A DNA stretch of 64,000 nucleotides from Epiperipatus broadwayi (Eukaryota; Onychophora; Udeonychophora; Euonychophora; Peripatidae): the NCBI GenBank assembly GCA_028023455.1, contig JAQFVV010012476.1, forward strand, positions 2,775,820-2,839,819, given 5' to 3'. Shown piece after piece: positions 10,620 to 22,513 of this stretch. How positions within the stretch are numbered: position 1 is the first letter of the stretch; each line of letters starts with the position of its first letter. Under the pieces are notes generated by a model. That model saw nothing but the letters and a program-made list of their open reading frames with translations, did not search any database and had not been told where the DNA came from. The position numbers and the translations under genes are program-made.

Positions 10620-11640
10620 TATATATTATTGAATTTACCAAACAGCCTTTTAAGAAGCAAAGCAATACAAAAAGTATTTCATAAGAAAATGATGTCAATA
10701 AGTATATTAATTAAAATTAATTAAAAAAAGTAATCCATAAGATTTTAAATGCATATATGTATTTGTTTTATAAAAAATTGCAAAAATCAAAAAATAATAA
10801 ATGTACATTTAAAGAAATGCTTTTATTTATGTAAATGCATTAGAAATTTAAAAGGATTTTTTGGTGTTTTAGCTTTTAAAAGTATTCTTGATATGTGGTC
10901 AATATAAGAGGCTGTGATGCTCTTGTTCAAATAGTCTAAGAATATTTCTAAATGTGAATGTTCATATTTTTACTTTAGTTAATTAATAACAAGAATAGTC
11001 GGAAAACTGAAGAAAATTTATGTTTTACTTTTAGTGCATTTATATAAGTAAAAAGATTTTTTATGTGTCTTGGTTTTTACTTTTTAATTTTATAAGATTT
11101 ATAGAGAATTTAATATTGCTAGACAATAGTACCTTAAGAATACAGAATCCCATATAAAATTAAAAACTTTATTACCTTTTTTGTTTTTTTTGCTAAAATT
11201 GTTTATAAACTCTAAAAAAAATGTATTGTCATCAAGAATCGATATGTATACAAATTTTCAATTAGATCAGAAAATTGGGAAGTGAGTGAAAATTGGGGTA
11301 TAAGGTTTCTCATGAGAGTCAATCAGATGGGCGAAAACACGGAATAAGTTAAATAAATGCATCTAAGAAAAGAAATCTATAATAGTGAGGGTTTGAACTG
11401 AAATTCAGATGTATTTTTAATATTAAACACGAATGTGATGAAGAGGTCCTGATTTATATTTTGGTATGAAAGTACCTTTTGGTTTTGTTTTTTTAAAATT
11501 GCATTTGGCTACAAGTCATTACCTTTATATTGATAAACATGTAAAAAAAAGATCTATAAAAAATCAAATGCTTGTACATAGATTTGTGCCCCGTCCCTCC
11601 CACTAAGTAATCTATAGGCATGTTAAATAATGATAATGTG
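10620..11640. other. AT-rich stretch without recognised feature
   Basis: No supported gene; (TA)n near 10616-10626. Confidence 0.5.
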
Positions 11641-11650
11641 TGTTGAAATG

Positions 11651-11738
11651 CTTTTTTTTCTCATGTGTCATAGCATCAGCTGGGAAGCTAACCCGCTAAC
11701 TCAGGACAACTGCTTGTAAAGCAGCTCTCGCTGACATC
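11651..11738 (-). mobile_element. tRNA-like SINE, partial
   Basis: The minus strand reads GCTGCTTTACAAGCAG (an anticodon-arm-like hairpin), then TTGTCCTGAG, then GCTTCCCAGCTGATGC (B-box side), and ends TGACACATGAGAAAAAAAA. This is the same family as 48567-48664. The A-box part is rearranged or truncated, so it is not a functional tRNA gene. Confidence 0.65.
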
Positions 11739-11811
11739 ACATTTACTATTTAGAAATTATACCAAAATCACCTTTTTCTTTATTTTGCTGTAATATCTTA
11801 TATAAATATAA

Positions 11812-11934
11812 TTTATCCAACCCATTTAACACTTCTTAGTAAAAGCCTTTTATTGTACATATATACATAAATTGTATGTATATATGTATAATAAAAGGCT
11901 TTTGCTAAAAAATGTTAAAAGTGGTTTGGATAAA
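11812..11934. mobile_element. Hairpin (foldback) element
   Basis: The left arm 11812-11869 (TTTATCCAACCCATTTAACA through TGTACATATATACATA) and right arm 11875-11934 are near-perfect complements with almost no loop. No coding sequence; a typical short MITE-type hairpin. Confidence 0.7.
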
Positions 11935-12218
11935 TTGTACTTTGAAATCAGTAATAAGAAAATTTTTGTTAATTTAATCCTTGCAATATAATAAATTTCA
12001 TTTATCCTACTTATTATTGTCTTTTAAGTTGGTATGGATTTTGCAAATTTTGGGGGCACAAATAAGTGAGTTAATTTTATTTATGAATTAATTTCTTTGT
12101 GATGTGATGTGATGTGATGTATTATGGCTTCTCCTTAATAAACGAAGTCAAGAATATCTCAGCAATTATGCCCAGATAAACCTGTTAGCCACTTTCTTTT
12201 ACATTCCCCACTCTAAAT

Positions 12219-15200
12219 TTACCCATAATCTGCTCTATCCCATTTCCACAACATAATTTTTGTCAACTCTATAACCTTTATATCTAAATCCCCCTTATCT
12301 TTTCCCAAACCCAGCATAAAAATTAATAATTCACTTTCTGTATAATCACTCTTTTCATATTTATTTTTCCACAACTTCATTATATGTACCCTTTCTGTTT
12401 TCAAACATTTACATTCAATTAACAAATGCCTAATAGTTTCAATTCCTTCCTTACATAATTTACAAAATAAATAACCCATATTTTTCCATTTACATGTATA
12501 TTCTTTTGTAGCTAAAGATCCCATTCGAGCCTTAAACAATAAACTACTTTCCTTACTATTATCATAAATTAACTCACACCCAATATTCTGTTTATTTCTA
12601 TATATATTTAAACTCTTTTTACTCTCCATACTATTTCTCTATCTCTCTAACTCCCTAGTCTTTATTAATAAATTTATTCTTTTATCCCATTCCTTACTAC
12701 TATAACACTCAATAATCCTCTTAACACAATCATCCCATCTTTTGTACAAATATACTGATATAAATTCTTTATCCAAATCTTTTGCATAGCGCATTACCTT
12801 TCTCACCCATCTTGTTACCTGCCCTTTACTCATAACCCAATTAAATACTATTTTAGCTATTCTTTTATTATCCATAAACTGCAATCTACCAAACATTTTC
12901 ATTTTACTTTTTGCATCTCTCATATGAAAACTTGACCATCCCATTTCTCCTTGAATTGCCTCCCTTGCTGTCCATACTTCTGCATCCAATGCATGTTTTC
13001 CTACTTCCCTTTGAGCTTTTTCTAAATAATCTAATATCTTTTTACTAACATATAATGCATCATTACCATATGTTAACCCTGCTACTGCAACTCATTTCCA
13101 TATAATTCTAGCTACATCATATTTATTATATGAAAATACTGTTAATTTCTTTATCAATCCCTTTCTTTTCTTTGCTTCATTTATCAATTTTTTCTCCCAT
13201 TCATCCAAATAATTTTTCTGATTACTTAAAATAATTCCCAAATAACTATATCTATTCACCACACTTAACTTAATATCTCCCAATAAAAATTCTACATCTT
13301 CTCTTTCCTCAGTATTAACCATCATTATATTTGATTTTTCTTCACTAAATTTAATCCCCATCTCTTTACCCACCCTTGCACATGTCCTCAACATAACTTC
13401 CATATCTTCTCTTTTTTCTGCACACAAAAATATATCATCTGCAAAAAAAAGACCTGACAAAATATATACTCCCTTACTACCTATTAACGGTATCTCTATC
13501 CCTCTTCCTAATCTTTCTATTGCTCTTTCCATTTCACTCAAATACAACACAAACAAAATAGGTGACATAGGGCATCCTTGCCTTAGTCCCACACCATTTT
13601 TAACTTTAATTGATTCTATATTCTCTAATTGATATATATAATAATTATTTTCATATAATTTCTTAATAATATCTATTAAAGCTTCATCCATTCCCAAATT
13701 TGCTAAACTTATCCATAATCTATTTCTATTTACTCTATCATATGCCTTCTCTATATCTATAAAACTCATATATAACTGTTTATCTGCATTCCTACTCATA
13801 TCCATAAGTTGTGTAACTACAAATAAACTATCTCCTATACGCCTATCTAATCTAAAACCTCCTTGCATTTCACCCACTACATTATTCCCTTCCATCCATT
13901 TTACAACTTTACTAGCCACCATATACGAGAAAACTTTATATAAAACTGATAATTATTCAACTTTCTATGATCCTTACCCTTTCCTTTAAATAATAACCTT
14001 ACTCTTGTATTACTCCAACTACTTGGGAAAACTCTATTCTGTGCCATTTTATTAAAACAGGATAATAACTTTACTTTTGCCCTATATCCTAAATTCATTA
14101 CCATCTCTGCTACCCATCCATCTAAACCTCTTGCCTTCCCACTTTTCAATTTCTTCTCTACCTCATTTAGTTCATTTTCTGAAAAACTAATATTCCCATT
14201 ACTATATTCTTTCATATTTTCTAATATTCTATCATTCACATCTAACATCTTTTCTATATTCATTACATAACTATTTAAGATTCTCTCTAAATCTTCTCTA
14301 GAACTACACTCAGTTCCCTCATCATCTAGTAATACTAACTCTCTCTCCCCTACATTTCTCCTTTTAATATAATTCCAAAATTTTTTACTTCCATCTCTTC
14401 CACTTTTATTAATATCCTCCAACAATTTACTATTCAATTTCATTCTCTCTCTATAAATATCTATTTTAGCCAACTTCTTCTTTTCTAAGTACTTTTCCCA
14501 TTTAGCATTAATATCTTTTTCACTTTCCTTATTCTTAATAGCACACTTATATTCTCTACATGCTTCTTTCCTTTCTTTTACACTTTTACTAATTTTAATT
14601 TTTTTATTACTTTTATTCTTTTCAATATTCTCACCTAAAACCCTATTTGCAACTTTTTCTACTTCCTTACACCAATCCTTATACTCATCCCCAACCCACT
14701 CTTCCATTATTTCTTCAACTTGTATTTTATACTCTTCCAACTTATTCTTATCATTTACTCTCCATCCACATCTTTCACTATTATGTCTACTTTTATTTCT
14801 ATTCTCCATCACATTATTAACCATTTCAATTACAATGAAATTATGATCACTAGTGCATACTTTTTCTTCATTATCAAATACCTTAATTTTCCGTATTTTC
14901 TTTATTCCCTCTTTCTCTACCAATACATAATCTATTGTGTGAAATATATTATTTCTGGACCATGTGTATTGTCCCTCATAAATATTTAATAAATTTCCAA
15001 TACTCAAATTCACTTTCTGACAAAAATTCTTCAAAAGCTGTCCATTTTTATTATCTACATCATCAATTTCTTCAATATGTTCATTCATATCCCCTATAAC
15101 CATTATTCTCTTCCCCTTTTCTTTAAAACTTTGTATATCCTTAACTAAACATTCGTATATGTTACTATTCCACTCCAATATAATTTGACTATCTCCAGTA

Positions 15201-15700
15201 GCTGTATAAACTATAGCCACCATCCATTCTTGTCTACCCAACCTTATTTCAAACCACAAGTGTTCTTGACATTTAACAATATTTAAATATTTTTTTTGAT
15301 ATAACACCTATACCACCACCCCTTTTTTCTTTTTCTTTTCTATTTATACCCTGCCATACCAACTGTTCCAAAATAGGTTCTTCTTCTTCTCTTAAATGTG
15401 TTTCCACTACTGCTAATACCTCAAGCTCTTCATTTTCAATTGTTTTATTTAATTCCATCCACTTTTCTGGTTTCCTACCACCTTGCATATTCAAAAACCA
15501 ATTTTAACAATTTCTTCTTTCCTAACTACTCTTTTATAAATTCTTTTAATTCTTTCTTCTCCATTACATTTATAAATTACTTTCTTACCATTAATTTTAC
15601 AAACCCATTTCTTCTCCATATCTATATTTATATCAAAATCAAATTCCTTTTGCTTACTTCTTATATTCCATCCATTCTTTTTAATAATATTACAATTTAA
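12219..15700 (-). pseudogene. CR1-like LINE ORF2 (endonuclease plus reverse transcriptase), disrupted
   Basis: Domains in order on the minus strand. An APE-type endonuclease covers about 15494-14840: VVETHL with its catalytic Glu, MVIGDMN, FHTIDYVL, and SDHN at 14851-14840. A lysine/glutamate-rich linker follows. The reverse transcriptase covers about 14200-13090: LFKGKGK, GGFRLDRR, DIEKAYDRV, GLRQGCPMSPILF, FFADDIF near 13450, and YLGIIL. A C-terminal region (12989-12219) ends in a CKLC..H....C zinc knuckle. The frame is broken by a 1-bp loss near 15490, a shift near 15290, a ~20-bp deletion near 13930, a TGA near 13095 and a TAG near 12635. Not functional now; the catalytic residues are still legible. 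Confidence 0.85.
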
Positions 15701-15726
15701 TGCTTTTTCTTTAATGCTTTTTCTTT

Positions 15727-15790
15727 CACAGTGCCATCTAGTAGATAGATTGTGAAACTGAAGAGAGATCACATATTGTAAAAGTACTAA
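15727..15790 (-). repeat. ~65-bp motif at the LINE 5' junction
   Basis: The minus strand carries AGTACTTTTACAATATG, then TGATCTCTCTTCAG, CACAATCTATCTACTAG and ATGGCACTG. It is shared with 10517-10580 and 30989-31052. See findings. Confidence 0.6.
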
Positions 15791-15796
15791 TAATTA

Positions 15797-17335
15797 TTAA
15801 CTCAATATTTTTGAAAAATTATAATTTGCTTCACTAATTTGGAATATACTTTTCAGAGTTTAATAATGTTGTCCTACAATAAATAATTGGTCAGCATCGC
15901 AAATACAAAATGAATTGATTGATTTTTTTATCAAATGTACATTCAAACTGTAATATTAAATAGTTCATTGGTGCACAATCTTTTTACACTTGCAACTCCC
16001 ATGCTCAGATTGAAATTTTATGTGAATATTTGTGAAACCCATACTCAAACTGAAATTTTACACGACCCATTATATGTTATCATCCTAATACGATCATATA
16101 AAGATGGTAATAATAAAAGTCATTTTATCACATATAAATATATACCTTTATATTTCAGTTCTTATAATTTGAAATAAGATCTTTGAAAAAAACTGCATAC
16201 TATTCAACATGAGAGCTTTTCAAAATTTTCATGACTCCCAACAATTTTTCTGCAGCTCCTTGGGTCATGACCCACAGCTTCTGCACTGCTGAAATAGATT
16301 ATGCTAATGGTATTTAAATATAAAGAATGGTCCCATACTGATTATACTGTAAGTCACATCTTTGGAAGTTGTAAAGGACATTTAATGATCAAAATATGTT
16401 CTGTGAAGATTGGTTTATTTTTCATCACATAATGCATAGTATAAAGCATAAAATACAATAGATAATGCATTCGGTTAATTCCATATTTACAATGTGGATA
16501 AATGGTTCGATTACATATTTAGATTTTTTTTTGCAGGTTTCTGGTGGGAAAAAGTGCAATGTATCTCTTATTTCTACTTTGATGAGCAATTATAAAAATA
16601 GACTTTATTAAATGTTGCTAAATCGTACATCAAAGCTTAATATCAAATATGTTGTATTAGTGGTATCCAAATGTTGAATTGATTATTACAAATGCAGTTG
16701 AACAATGGTTAATGGCCGAAACCTGTGTCCTGTGGATATCCATTGTTTTCGATATGTGGACAATGTATAGAATAAAATAGAAAATACAGTACAGTAAAAT
16801 CTGAATTGGCAATTTAATATTACATCAGTTAATGATATAATATTTCAACATTATCGAGTCTTATCATTAGCTTATCATAAATGCGAGTCCACTAATCAGT
16901 ATAAACATAAACGAATGCACTAAATTGCATGTTTTTGTAACATTGGGGATCAGCAGATAGTAAGTGGAATCCTATATTTTATTTTACATTAGTTTCTTTA
17001 TAAATTAATCATGCTAAAACTGAAGAAATTTAAGTAGCACTCATTGGTTTTTATGAATCGTTACTACTTCCTAATTTGCAAAGTATAAACCATAAAGTTA
17101 ATTTAAAGTGAAAATACATTTTTGTGTCACACATTATTTCGATACTTAATTAAAAAAAAAAGAATTGTTATTTGGACTGGAATGTAGTTTATCTACTACA
17201 AATTTTTTTCCCCTCATAAATATTAAATAATTAGGTTTTTTAAAGCAGAGTAAAGAAACTTAGCTATTTGTAAGTGTACAGCAATCAAAAATATTGGAAT
17301 ATCAATGCTAATGTAATTTACCTGTTGCAAATGCT
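15797..17335. other. AT-rich stretch with one small direct duplication
   Basis: No supported gene. A ~30-bp unit (CTCAGATTGAAATTTTA at about 16002, CTCAAACTGAAATTTTA at about 16045) is repeated with a spacing of about 43 bp. Confidence 0.5.
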
Positions 17336-17339
17336 ATTT

Positions 17340-17870
17340 TAAAACCACTAGATAATTTAACCTAATTTATTGTATGGATGTGAAACATGGACACCCTGTC
17401 AATGCAATATAAAGGCATTAAAAATGTTTCATTTAATGAACTCAATAAAATTTAAAAAATATGATGGCAAGATCGTAAATCTTCAGGTTGCAGGATGTGA
17501 ATATTGAATCCACTATTGAAAAATCATATCGTCATTGGATTGGACATATAAAGTGAACGATTTATGGTCAATTTCCTGAAAAGGTGTTTATGATGAACTT
17601 GAACATGGGTCTTATAGAAGAGATAGATCCTATTTATGTTAGAAGATTATCTCAAAGACCTTCTAAAGAAGTGCAATGTCCATTGGTTTCCATTGAGAAG
17701 ATATGGCAGAGAATGGAATACATTGAAGAGCTACAATTAAGTATGGTGTTGAAGTATTTCAGAAGGAAGTTTTTTGCTGAGGAATCTAAAAGAAAACATC
17801 ATAAAATAACAAACAGAAAATTGGATCAGCAAATTCTGTATGAGGATATCTTTGCGGTTCACAAATTAGT
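17340..17870 (+). pseudogene. LINE C-terminal remnant of a third family
   Basis: Read over frameshifts, the plus strand gives LLYGCETWTP near 17367, then a KKYDGKIVNLQVAGC-like block, then WIGHI, and near 17595 DELEHGSYRRDRSYL followed by KDYLKDLLKKCNVHW. This order (a YG.ETW motif, a cysteine/charged block, a W.GH motif, a 'GEL..G.R..RP.L.YKD.LK' block, and an 'H..W..' end) is what is seen at the C-terminus of many RTE/Jockey-type ORF2 proteins. The 112-codon open frame at 17584-17922 is this remnant in a shifted frame. No 5' part is present. Confidence 0.6.
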
Positions 17871-17924
17871 TTGTATAATCACCCCAAAACTTATTTTGAG
17901 ACTAGTCCTTTTCCTCGTCTGAAG

Positions 17925-18910
17925 GTTTGTAATGATGGTATATTATAGTCCTTTTCCTCCCCCTTTTTTTGGAATTAGAATGGTCATACTCTTTTTTGAG
18001 TGGCTGTTAATTCAAAAAGTTATGGATAAAGCATTAATTGTTGTATGAACACCAATAGCAACTATTTTTTAACCCATGCCTTTATCTATCAAAATCCTGA
18101 TTTTCACATGGACAGTTTTAACACAGGATGTTCCACAGTTGTTAATTCAAATTTTTTTAAAAATTGAAATGAAAAATGTCACCACACGAAAAATGTAATA
18201 CTAAATAATTGTATACTAAAAATTTTTATGAATTCCACATTACTAATTTTTGATAATTTAAAAATAAATTTAAAACATTTTTTTCTCTCTAATATTAATT
18301 CATTGAATCTTTTTTAAGTCAAGTAAAAAAACTTAACTATTTGTAAGCCTATAATAATTAAAATTTTTGCATAGATGCCTCTAATACTATTTTACTTTTA
18401 TAAGTAATATATGCTTTTAATAAGACTTATTCTTGTTTCTTTACTGAAATTTACTTGCCTGGTATAATACAAAACTAATATCACTTTGCTAAATTATAAT
18501 AATATTTCATTAAAGTAATTGTTTTATAACACATATTTAAAGATAGGTGTTACAATATTAAAATGATACATAGATTGATATTATTCAATTACCCAATTAG
18601 CCAGAAGGCTTATTGAAATAATAAGATCTGGATAACTTATAGCATGGCTTAGGCTGATTTAGTCCTTATGAAGAAAAGAGTCTCTGGAGAAGATTTGAAT
18701 CTATCTTTCTGTTTAATCCCTCTCTAGTTATTTCAGTTCACGGCATTTATATCTTGGTTTGCCCTCAGATTGATCTTTGGAGTGGAAAAACTTATTTTTA
18801 AAATCCCAGAGCTAATCCAGAAATAGAAGCCAACACTTGTTGTTTAATAAACATCATTCATTGTCTTAGGTGTTTGTTGTTTAGGAGCAAATTCCATTAT
18901 TATGACTCCT
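17925..18910. other. Stretch without recognised feature
   Basis: No supported gene. 18600-18900 is slightly less AT-rich but without a convincing frame. Confidence 0.5.
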
Positions 18911-18914
18911 GACC

Positions 18915-20815
18915 TTCCATCTATTGTAAACTATAGTAATCAATAGATACTAGATGATTATTAAATCTTTATCTTGTACTGCCATCTATATTCTGAGATT
19001 AATTTCTGGTTTGTAATCTGTGTTAATACGGAACTGACATCAGATCTGTATAACTAATTTTGCAAGTTATCATAGATTTAAAACATTAAGATAGTTTTGA
19101 ATTTCTAACCGGTATTTTATAGCTGGAAAGGAAGTGTATTTGATCCACAAGAATTCTAGATGCACTAAATCTAGATCCAAAACTCCTCATTAACAAAGGC
19201 TATATGTCAGAAACTAGTCTGGAGGTTATATATAGGAATTTAATCAATTTTACTATTTAGCATTTATTAACTACTCAAACTTACACTAGGTGGCCTGAGT
19301 ATATAATTTGCTTCTGAAAAGCATTGTATGAGCTGGGAATCATTATTTTTTTTTTTTTTATGTCTGCCATTTCATAAACATTATTTTGCTCAAGTGCACA
19401 GTTTTAATTATAAATAGTAAATTTCTCAATGCTTTCGCTTTCTCAATATGTGGTGAAACGAGATGCTCTTTATTTTAGCACCACCTATAATAAGCTCAGC
19501 TATTAGCAATTATCAGATGTTACTTTGTTTAAATTTCCATCCCCAAGCTTAGGATTTAAAGCTGGAAATAATATAGTTATGCATCTGGCAATCATCTTTA
19601 ATTTTATTTTATTATTCAAGATAAAGCATGAAATTGAAAGTATCCTAATATTTTGAACCCTAACCATCCTATCTGAATACTTATCTAAATCTGACTGCAA
19701 CTAGGTAACTATATATTTTAATTTTTATTAATCGTAAGCTGCTGTATTCCCTAAATACAAATGTTAATAATCATTTAATTCTTTATCTTATTCAATATGT
19801 AGTTTAATGAGCCAGATTTGGGTGAGTAACAAGTGATTACCAGGTGATAATGTAATTAAATCTTGCCAGACCAATTTTTGACTTTTGCTTCTAACAATGA
19901 GACAGGGGATTCAAAACTAGAATTAAGGTAGTTGTGCAACTGGCTGCAAGCTTAACTCCACTTACTATTCAAGCTGAAAGCTTACTAATTTAAAATACCT
20001 TAAGGTTTTGAACCCAAGCCAATCTGCTTGAACAGTTGTATAGATGATACTCTATGTTAATAACTATATTTTATAATTCTCCATTTTTTATTTATTTTAG
20101 GGGAGCTTTATCCCCTGGCTAGGAATGTTAATACTAACAAATCAATTCTTCATCTTCCACAATATAATAAAGCAAGAACAGTTCTCCACACTAGTGCCAT
20201 CTATATTAAAGTTGAGCAATTAGTGATTACCTATTGGATTTTCCATACCCAAATTTTTTTTTGACTTTTGATTTTATCAGTGATTTTTGAGATGGAACGC
20301 TGCAATTATGACTCTGGCAATCATTTTTAAATCCATTTTACTAGTTAAGGTAAGTAAAAGTAGGTAAGATTTTGAACCCAAGCTAATCTTCTTGAATTAT
20401 ATAGAGTTAATTTTAGGTCAGTAACTACATATTTTAATATGTACAATTCTTTTTTAACTGCAGGCAAATTTTCCTCTTTACAAAAACTGTCAATAGCTGC
20501 AAAGCAAATTTAACTTACTCTATATATTGAAGCATGATTAGTTCTCTACCCTAGTGCCATCTATTGTTAGTTTGAGTAACCAATAAGTAATTATCAGATA
20601 CTTCATTGCATTTCCAATCCCAAACTGATTTCTGGAATTTGTCTTTATCAATGAGGTTTCGTATTCAAAGTTGGAAGCAATACAGTTAAACATTTAGACA
20701 ACTCCTTTAACTCTGTTTTATGAATGAAGTTATAAACATGAAATTTAACCCATCTTAAGGTTTTGAACCCAAGAAAATCTGATTGAATCAGTTATATAGA
20801 TCAATGAATTTCACT
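18915..20815 (+). repeat. Degenerate tandem array, monomers of about 355-390 bp
   Basis: The anchor TTTTGAACCC recurs at 19651, 20006, 20370 and 20761 (spacings 355, 364, 391). A second anchor, TGCCATCTAT or a variant, appears near 18916, 18983, 19472, 20191 and 20551, each followed by TGAG..A..AATAAGTGATTA-like text. Units share the middle blocks GACTTTTG.TT...CAATGAG and CTGGCAATCAT. The first interval is lengthened by an inserted hammerhead-family fragment near 19150-19245. An inverted remnant of a monomer lies at about 21040-21150. No coding or hammerhead core was found in the monomer. Confidence 0.7.
19150..19245 (+). mobile_element. Fragment of hammerhead family 1 within the array
   Basis: ATCTAGATCCAAAACTCCTC, then TTAACAA (19190-19196, decayed core), then GAAACTAGTCTGGAGG (19210-19225) match the motif region at 28.64 kb. 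The GAAA, palindromic ACTAGT and cleavage C are kept; the CTGATGA half is lost. Confidence 0.55.
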
Positions 20816-20852
20816 TCAGCAAGGAGTTTTTTTTGTTGCATCACATGTTGGA

Positions 20853-20952
20853 TATTTTTTTTTCATATGTCAAATGCATTGACTGGGAAGCAAATTTGGA
20901 CTAGCTGTTTGGAAAGCAGCTATGCTAACCAGTAGGCCACCAATGCTTGACA
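20853..20952 (-). mobile_element. tRNA-like SINE
   Basis: The minus strand runs TGTCAAGCATTGGTGGCC, TACTGGTTAGCATAGCTGC, TTTCC, then TTTGCTTCCCAGTC and AATGCATTTGACATATG, ending in A9. The A-box-like TGGCCTACTGGTTAG and B-box-like TTTGCTTCCCAG are present. The ends GTCAAGCATTG and CAATGCATTTGAC are complementary and extend the acceptor-like stem. Closest to 59892-59989. Confidence 0.75.
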
Positions 20953-21039
20953 TGTTGGGTGTTTTACTGTCATTTTTAAAAGTGCCTACAGTTAACAAAC
21001 AATTGAAAGAATTAAAATATAGTTACTGATCTGGAATCA

Positions 21040-21150
21040 GTTCGATATATAATTGTTCTGGTAGGGTTGTTTAACTGCACCAGCTTTGAATACCAAACCT
21101 CACTGATGAAGTTAACAGAAGATGGTGCTAGTGTGGTGGTTTGCTGGATT
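21040..21150 (-). repeat. Inverted remnant of the 18.9-20.8 kb monomer
   Basis: GCTTTGAATACCAAACCTCA and AGATGGTGCTAG correspond, on the minus strand, to the monomer blocks TGAGGTTTCGTATTCAAAG and CTAGTGCCATCT. Confidence 0.5.
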
Positions 21151-21190
21151 CATTGATGACACCTGTTTTATTGTAGCAGTTAGAATCCTG

Positions 21191-21308
21191 TGCAGTTTGG
21201 TGCAGTTGATAAAGTATCCGACTTGGGATTGGGATGTTCCAGGATCAGTTCTGGTGCTCGAACTTCTTACAAACTCCTGAGCAATAAAGCCAAGAGCATT
21301 TTTTTTAT
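21191..21308 (+). mobile_element. SINE (AATAAA-type family)
   Basis: Starts TGCAGTTTGGTGCAGTTGAT, contains GTATCCGACTTGGGATTGGG and GATCAGTTCTGG, then CGAACTTCTTACAAACTCC and GAGCAATAAAGCC, and ends in a T-rich run. The 5' half has loose tRNA A/B-box spacing. The conserved GAGCAATAAA could serve as a polyadenylation signal. Confidence 0.7.
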
Positions 21309-21897
21309 TAGTTAGAATACATGACGGCTACAAAACGCCATTCCAAATAACTATTTTAGCCTACAGGAAAGGCGGTTCTTAAGTATCTCCATTGAAGTCA
21401 TTATTATTAAATAATCTCCATATTTATTTTTACTAAATTAAAAGCTGCCGGCAACAGTTTCCATCTTTATTATTTGGGATAGAGACAATTTTGTTAAGCC
21501 ATATTCCCAATTTTTTTAAGAAAAACTCATTAGTTTGATCAATTAGTCTAATAAAAAATAAAACACAAACTTGAGAAATGATTAAGTATTGGACATAATG
21601 AACTAATAGCAAAAATGGGTAATATAAGTTCAATTACTGTACAGTATGTATAAACACACCATATTTTGAACATATACAGTCCATCCCAGTGAAAATGTGT
21701 CTGAATCCCTCTCCAATCTGCCTGTAGCATCATCTCTGATTCAAAATGTGTTGCATAGTGACAGTTTAGCTATTCATAAAAAATTTTAAGCGCTAGTATA
21801 TCTGGATCATGAGTTCCAGCATGAAATGAGAGAGTATATTTTGCACCTCAATGTCCCGGAATATATTAAAATTCTGTTTTAAATGAGAAAAACTGCA

Positions 21898-22513
21898 GTA
21901 CTTATGTGATATCCTGTCTGCCATGCTTGGTAGCCATTTTTCCTAATTATACAGTTTCATGGGCCTACAAGTATTTGTTTACATTTTTTTTTCACTTTTA
22001 TTTTACTAAGTATGTTAGCTGTTAAGTTTTAAAAAATTAATAAATTGGTTATAAATTCCATTCAGAAGGTTTATTTACATTTTTTTTATTTAGTTATAAT
22101 ATGCAAATGCCGACATACTCTGAACATTGTTGTACTTTGTTTAAATTCAGCCTCGTTTTATCACTACCATTTTGGAAAAATGAAAATTTGGAATCCTCCT
22201 TTGATGGAACATTATGCAGTGGAGTATTTTCAAAAGTATGGGATCCTGCCCTCCTGAAAAGATTCCGTTAATGGGCACAATATGACACTTTATGTTTCTT
22301 ATATATTTTTTATGTTTATGTTAATAAGTTGACTTAATACAAAAACTAATAAATAAAGTGGAAATATAATTATTTTTTTCAGAAATATTTATTTTTTTAA
22401 AATAACAATAAAAAAATTGTAACTATTAAATACAACCGATTTTTCTAGGCCCCTGAAACTGTATAATTAAAAAATGGCTGCCAAGCTTGGTAGACAGGAT
22501 AATATATAAGTAC
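21898..22513. mobile_element. GTAC-bounded TIR element, copy 2
   Basis: The ends GTACTTATGTGATATCCTGTC and GACAGGATAATATATAAGTAC are complementary. Inverted similarity continues through TGCCATGCTTGGTAGCC and ATACAGTTTCATGGGCC on the left, and GGCCCCTGAAACTGTAT and GGCTGCCAAGCTTGG on the right. It shares 22315-22435 with copy 1. Unlike copy 1, it carries a less AT-rich, exon-like island at about 22150-22260. Confidence 0.8.
22160..22256 (+). other. Exon-like coding island inside the transposon
   Basis: After TTTGTTTAAATTCAG (splice-acceptor-like, with a pyrimidine-rich lead) an open frame reads SFYHYHFGKM, then KIWNPPLMEHYAVEYFQK, then YGILPS and a stop near 22257. Its codons are mixed rather than A/T-driven, and it is absent from the sister copy at 4.3 kb. 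I do not recognise the protein. It could be a captured terminal exon of a host gene or part of the lost transposase. Confidence 0.35.

Larger units (their letters stand above)
12025..15790 (-). mobile_element. CR1-like LINE, 5'-truncated copy
   Basis: This is the best-preserved ORF2 of the family. On the minus strand it starts near 15730, directly after the ~65-bp motif at 15727-15790, and runs to a 3' end with ACATC repeats (seen as GATGT repeats, 12101-12120). About 75 bp beyond that microsatellite (to roughly 12025) is shared with the copy ending near 32235. ORF1 is absent. Related copies are at 31.05 kb and 53.9 kb. Old enough to carry frameshifts and stops, but long stretches remain open. 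Confidence 0.85.

Noticed and set aside
14720-14989. Plus-strand open frames opposite the LINE ORF2 (also 15398-15700, 23714-24031, 34556-34870)
   Set aside because: Antisense shadows of LINE coding sequence.
21085-21125. CTGATGA near 21107 as a hammerhead
   Set aside because: No stem II or GAAA at the right spacing; it belongs to an inverted remnant of the 18.9-20.8 kb monomer.
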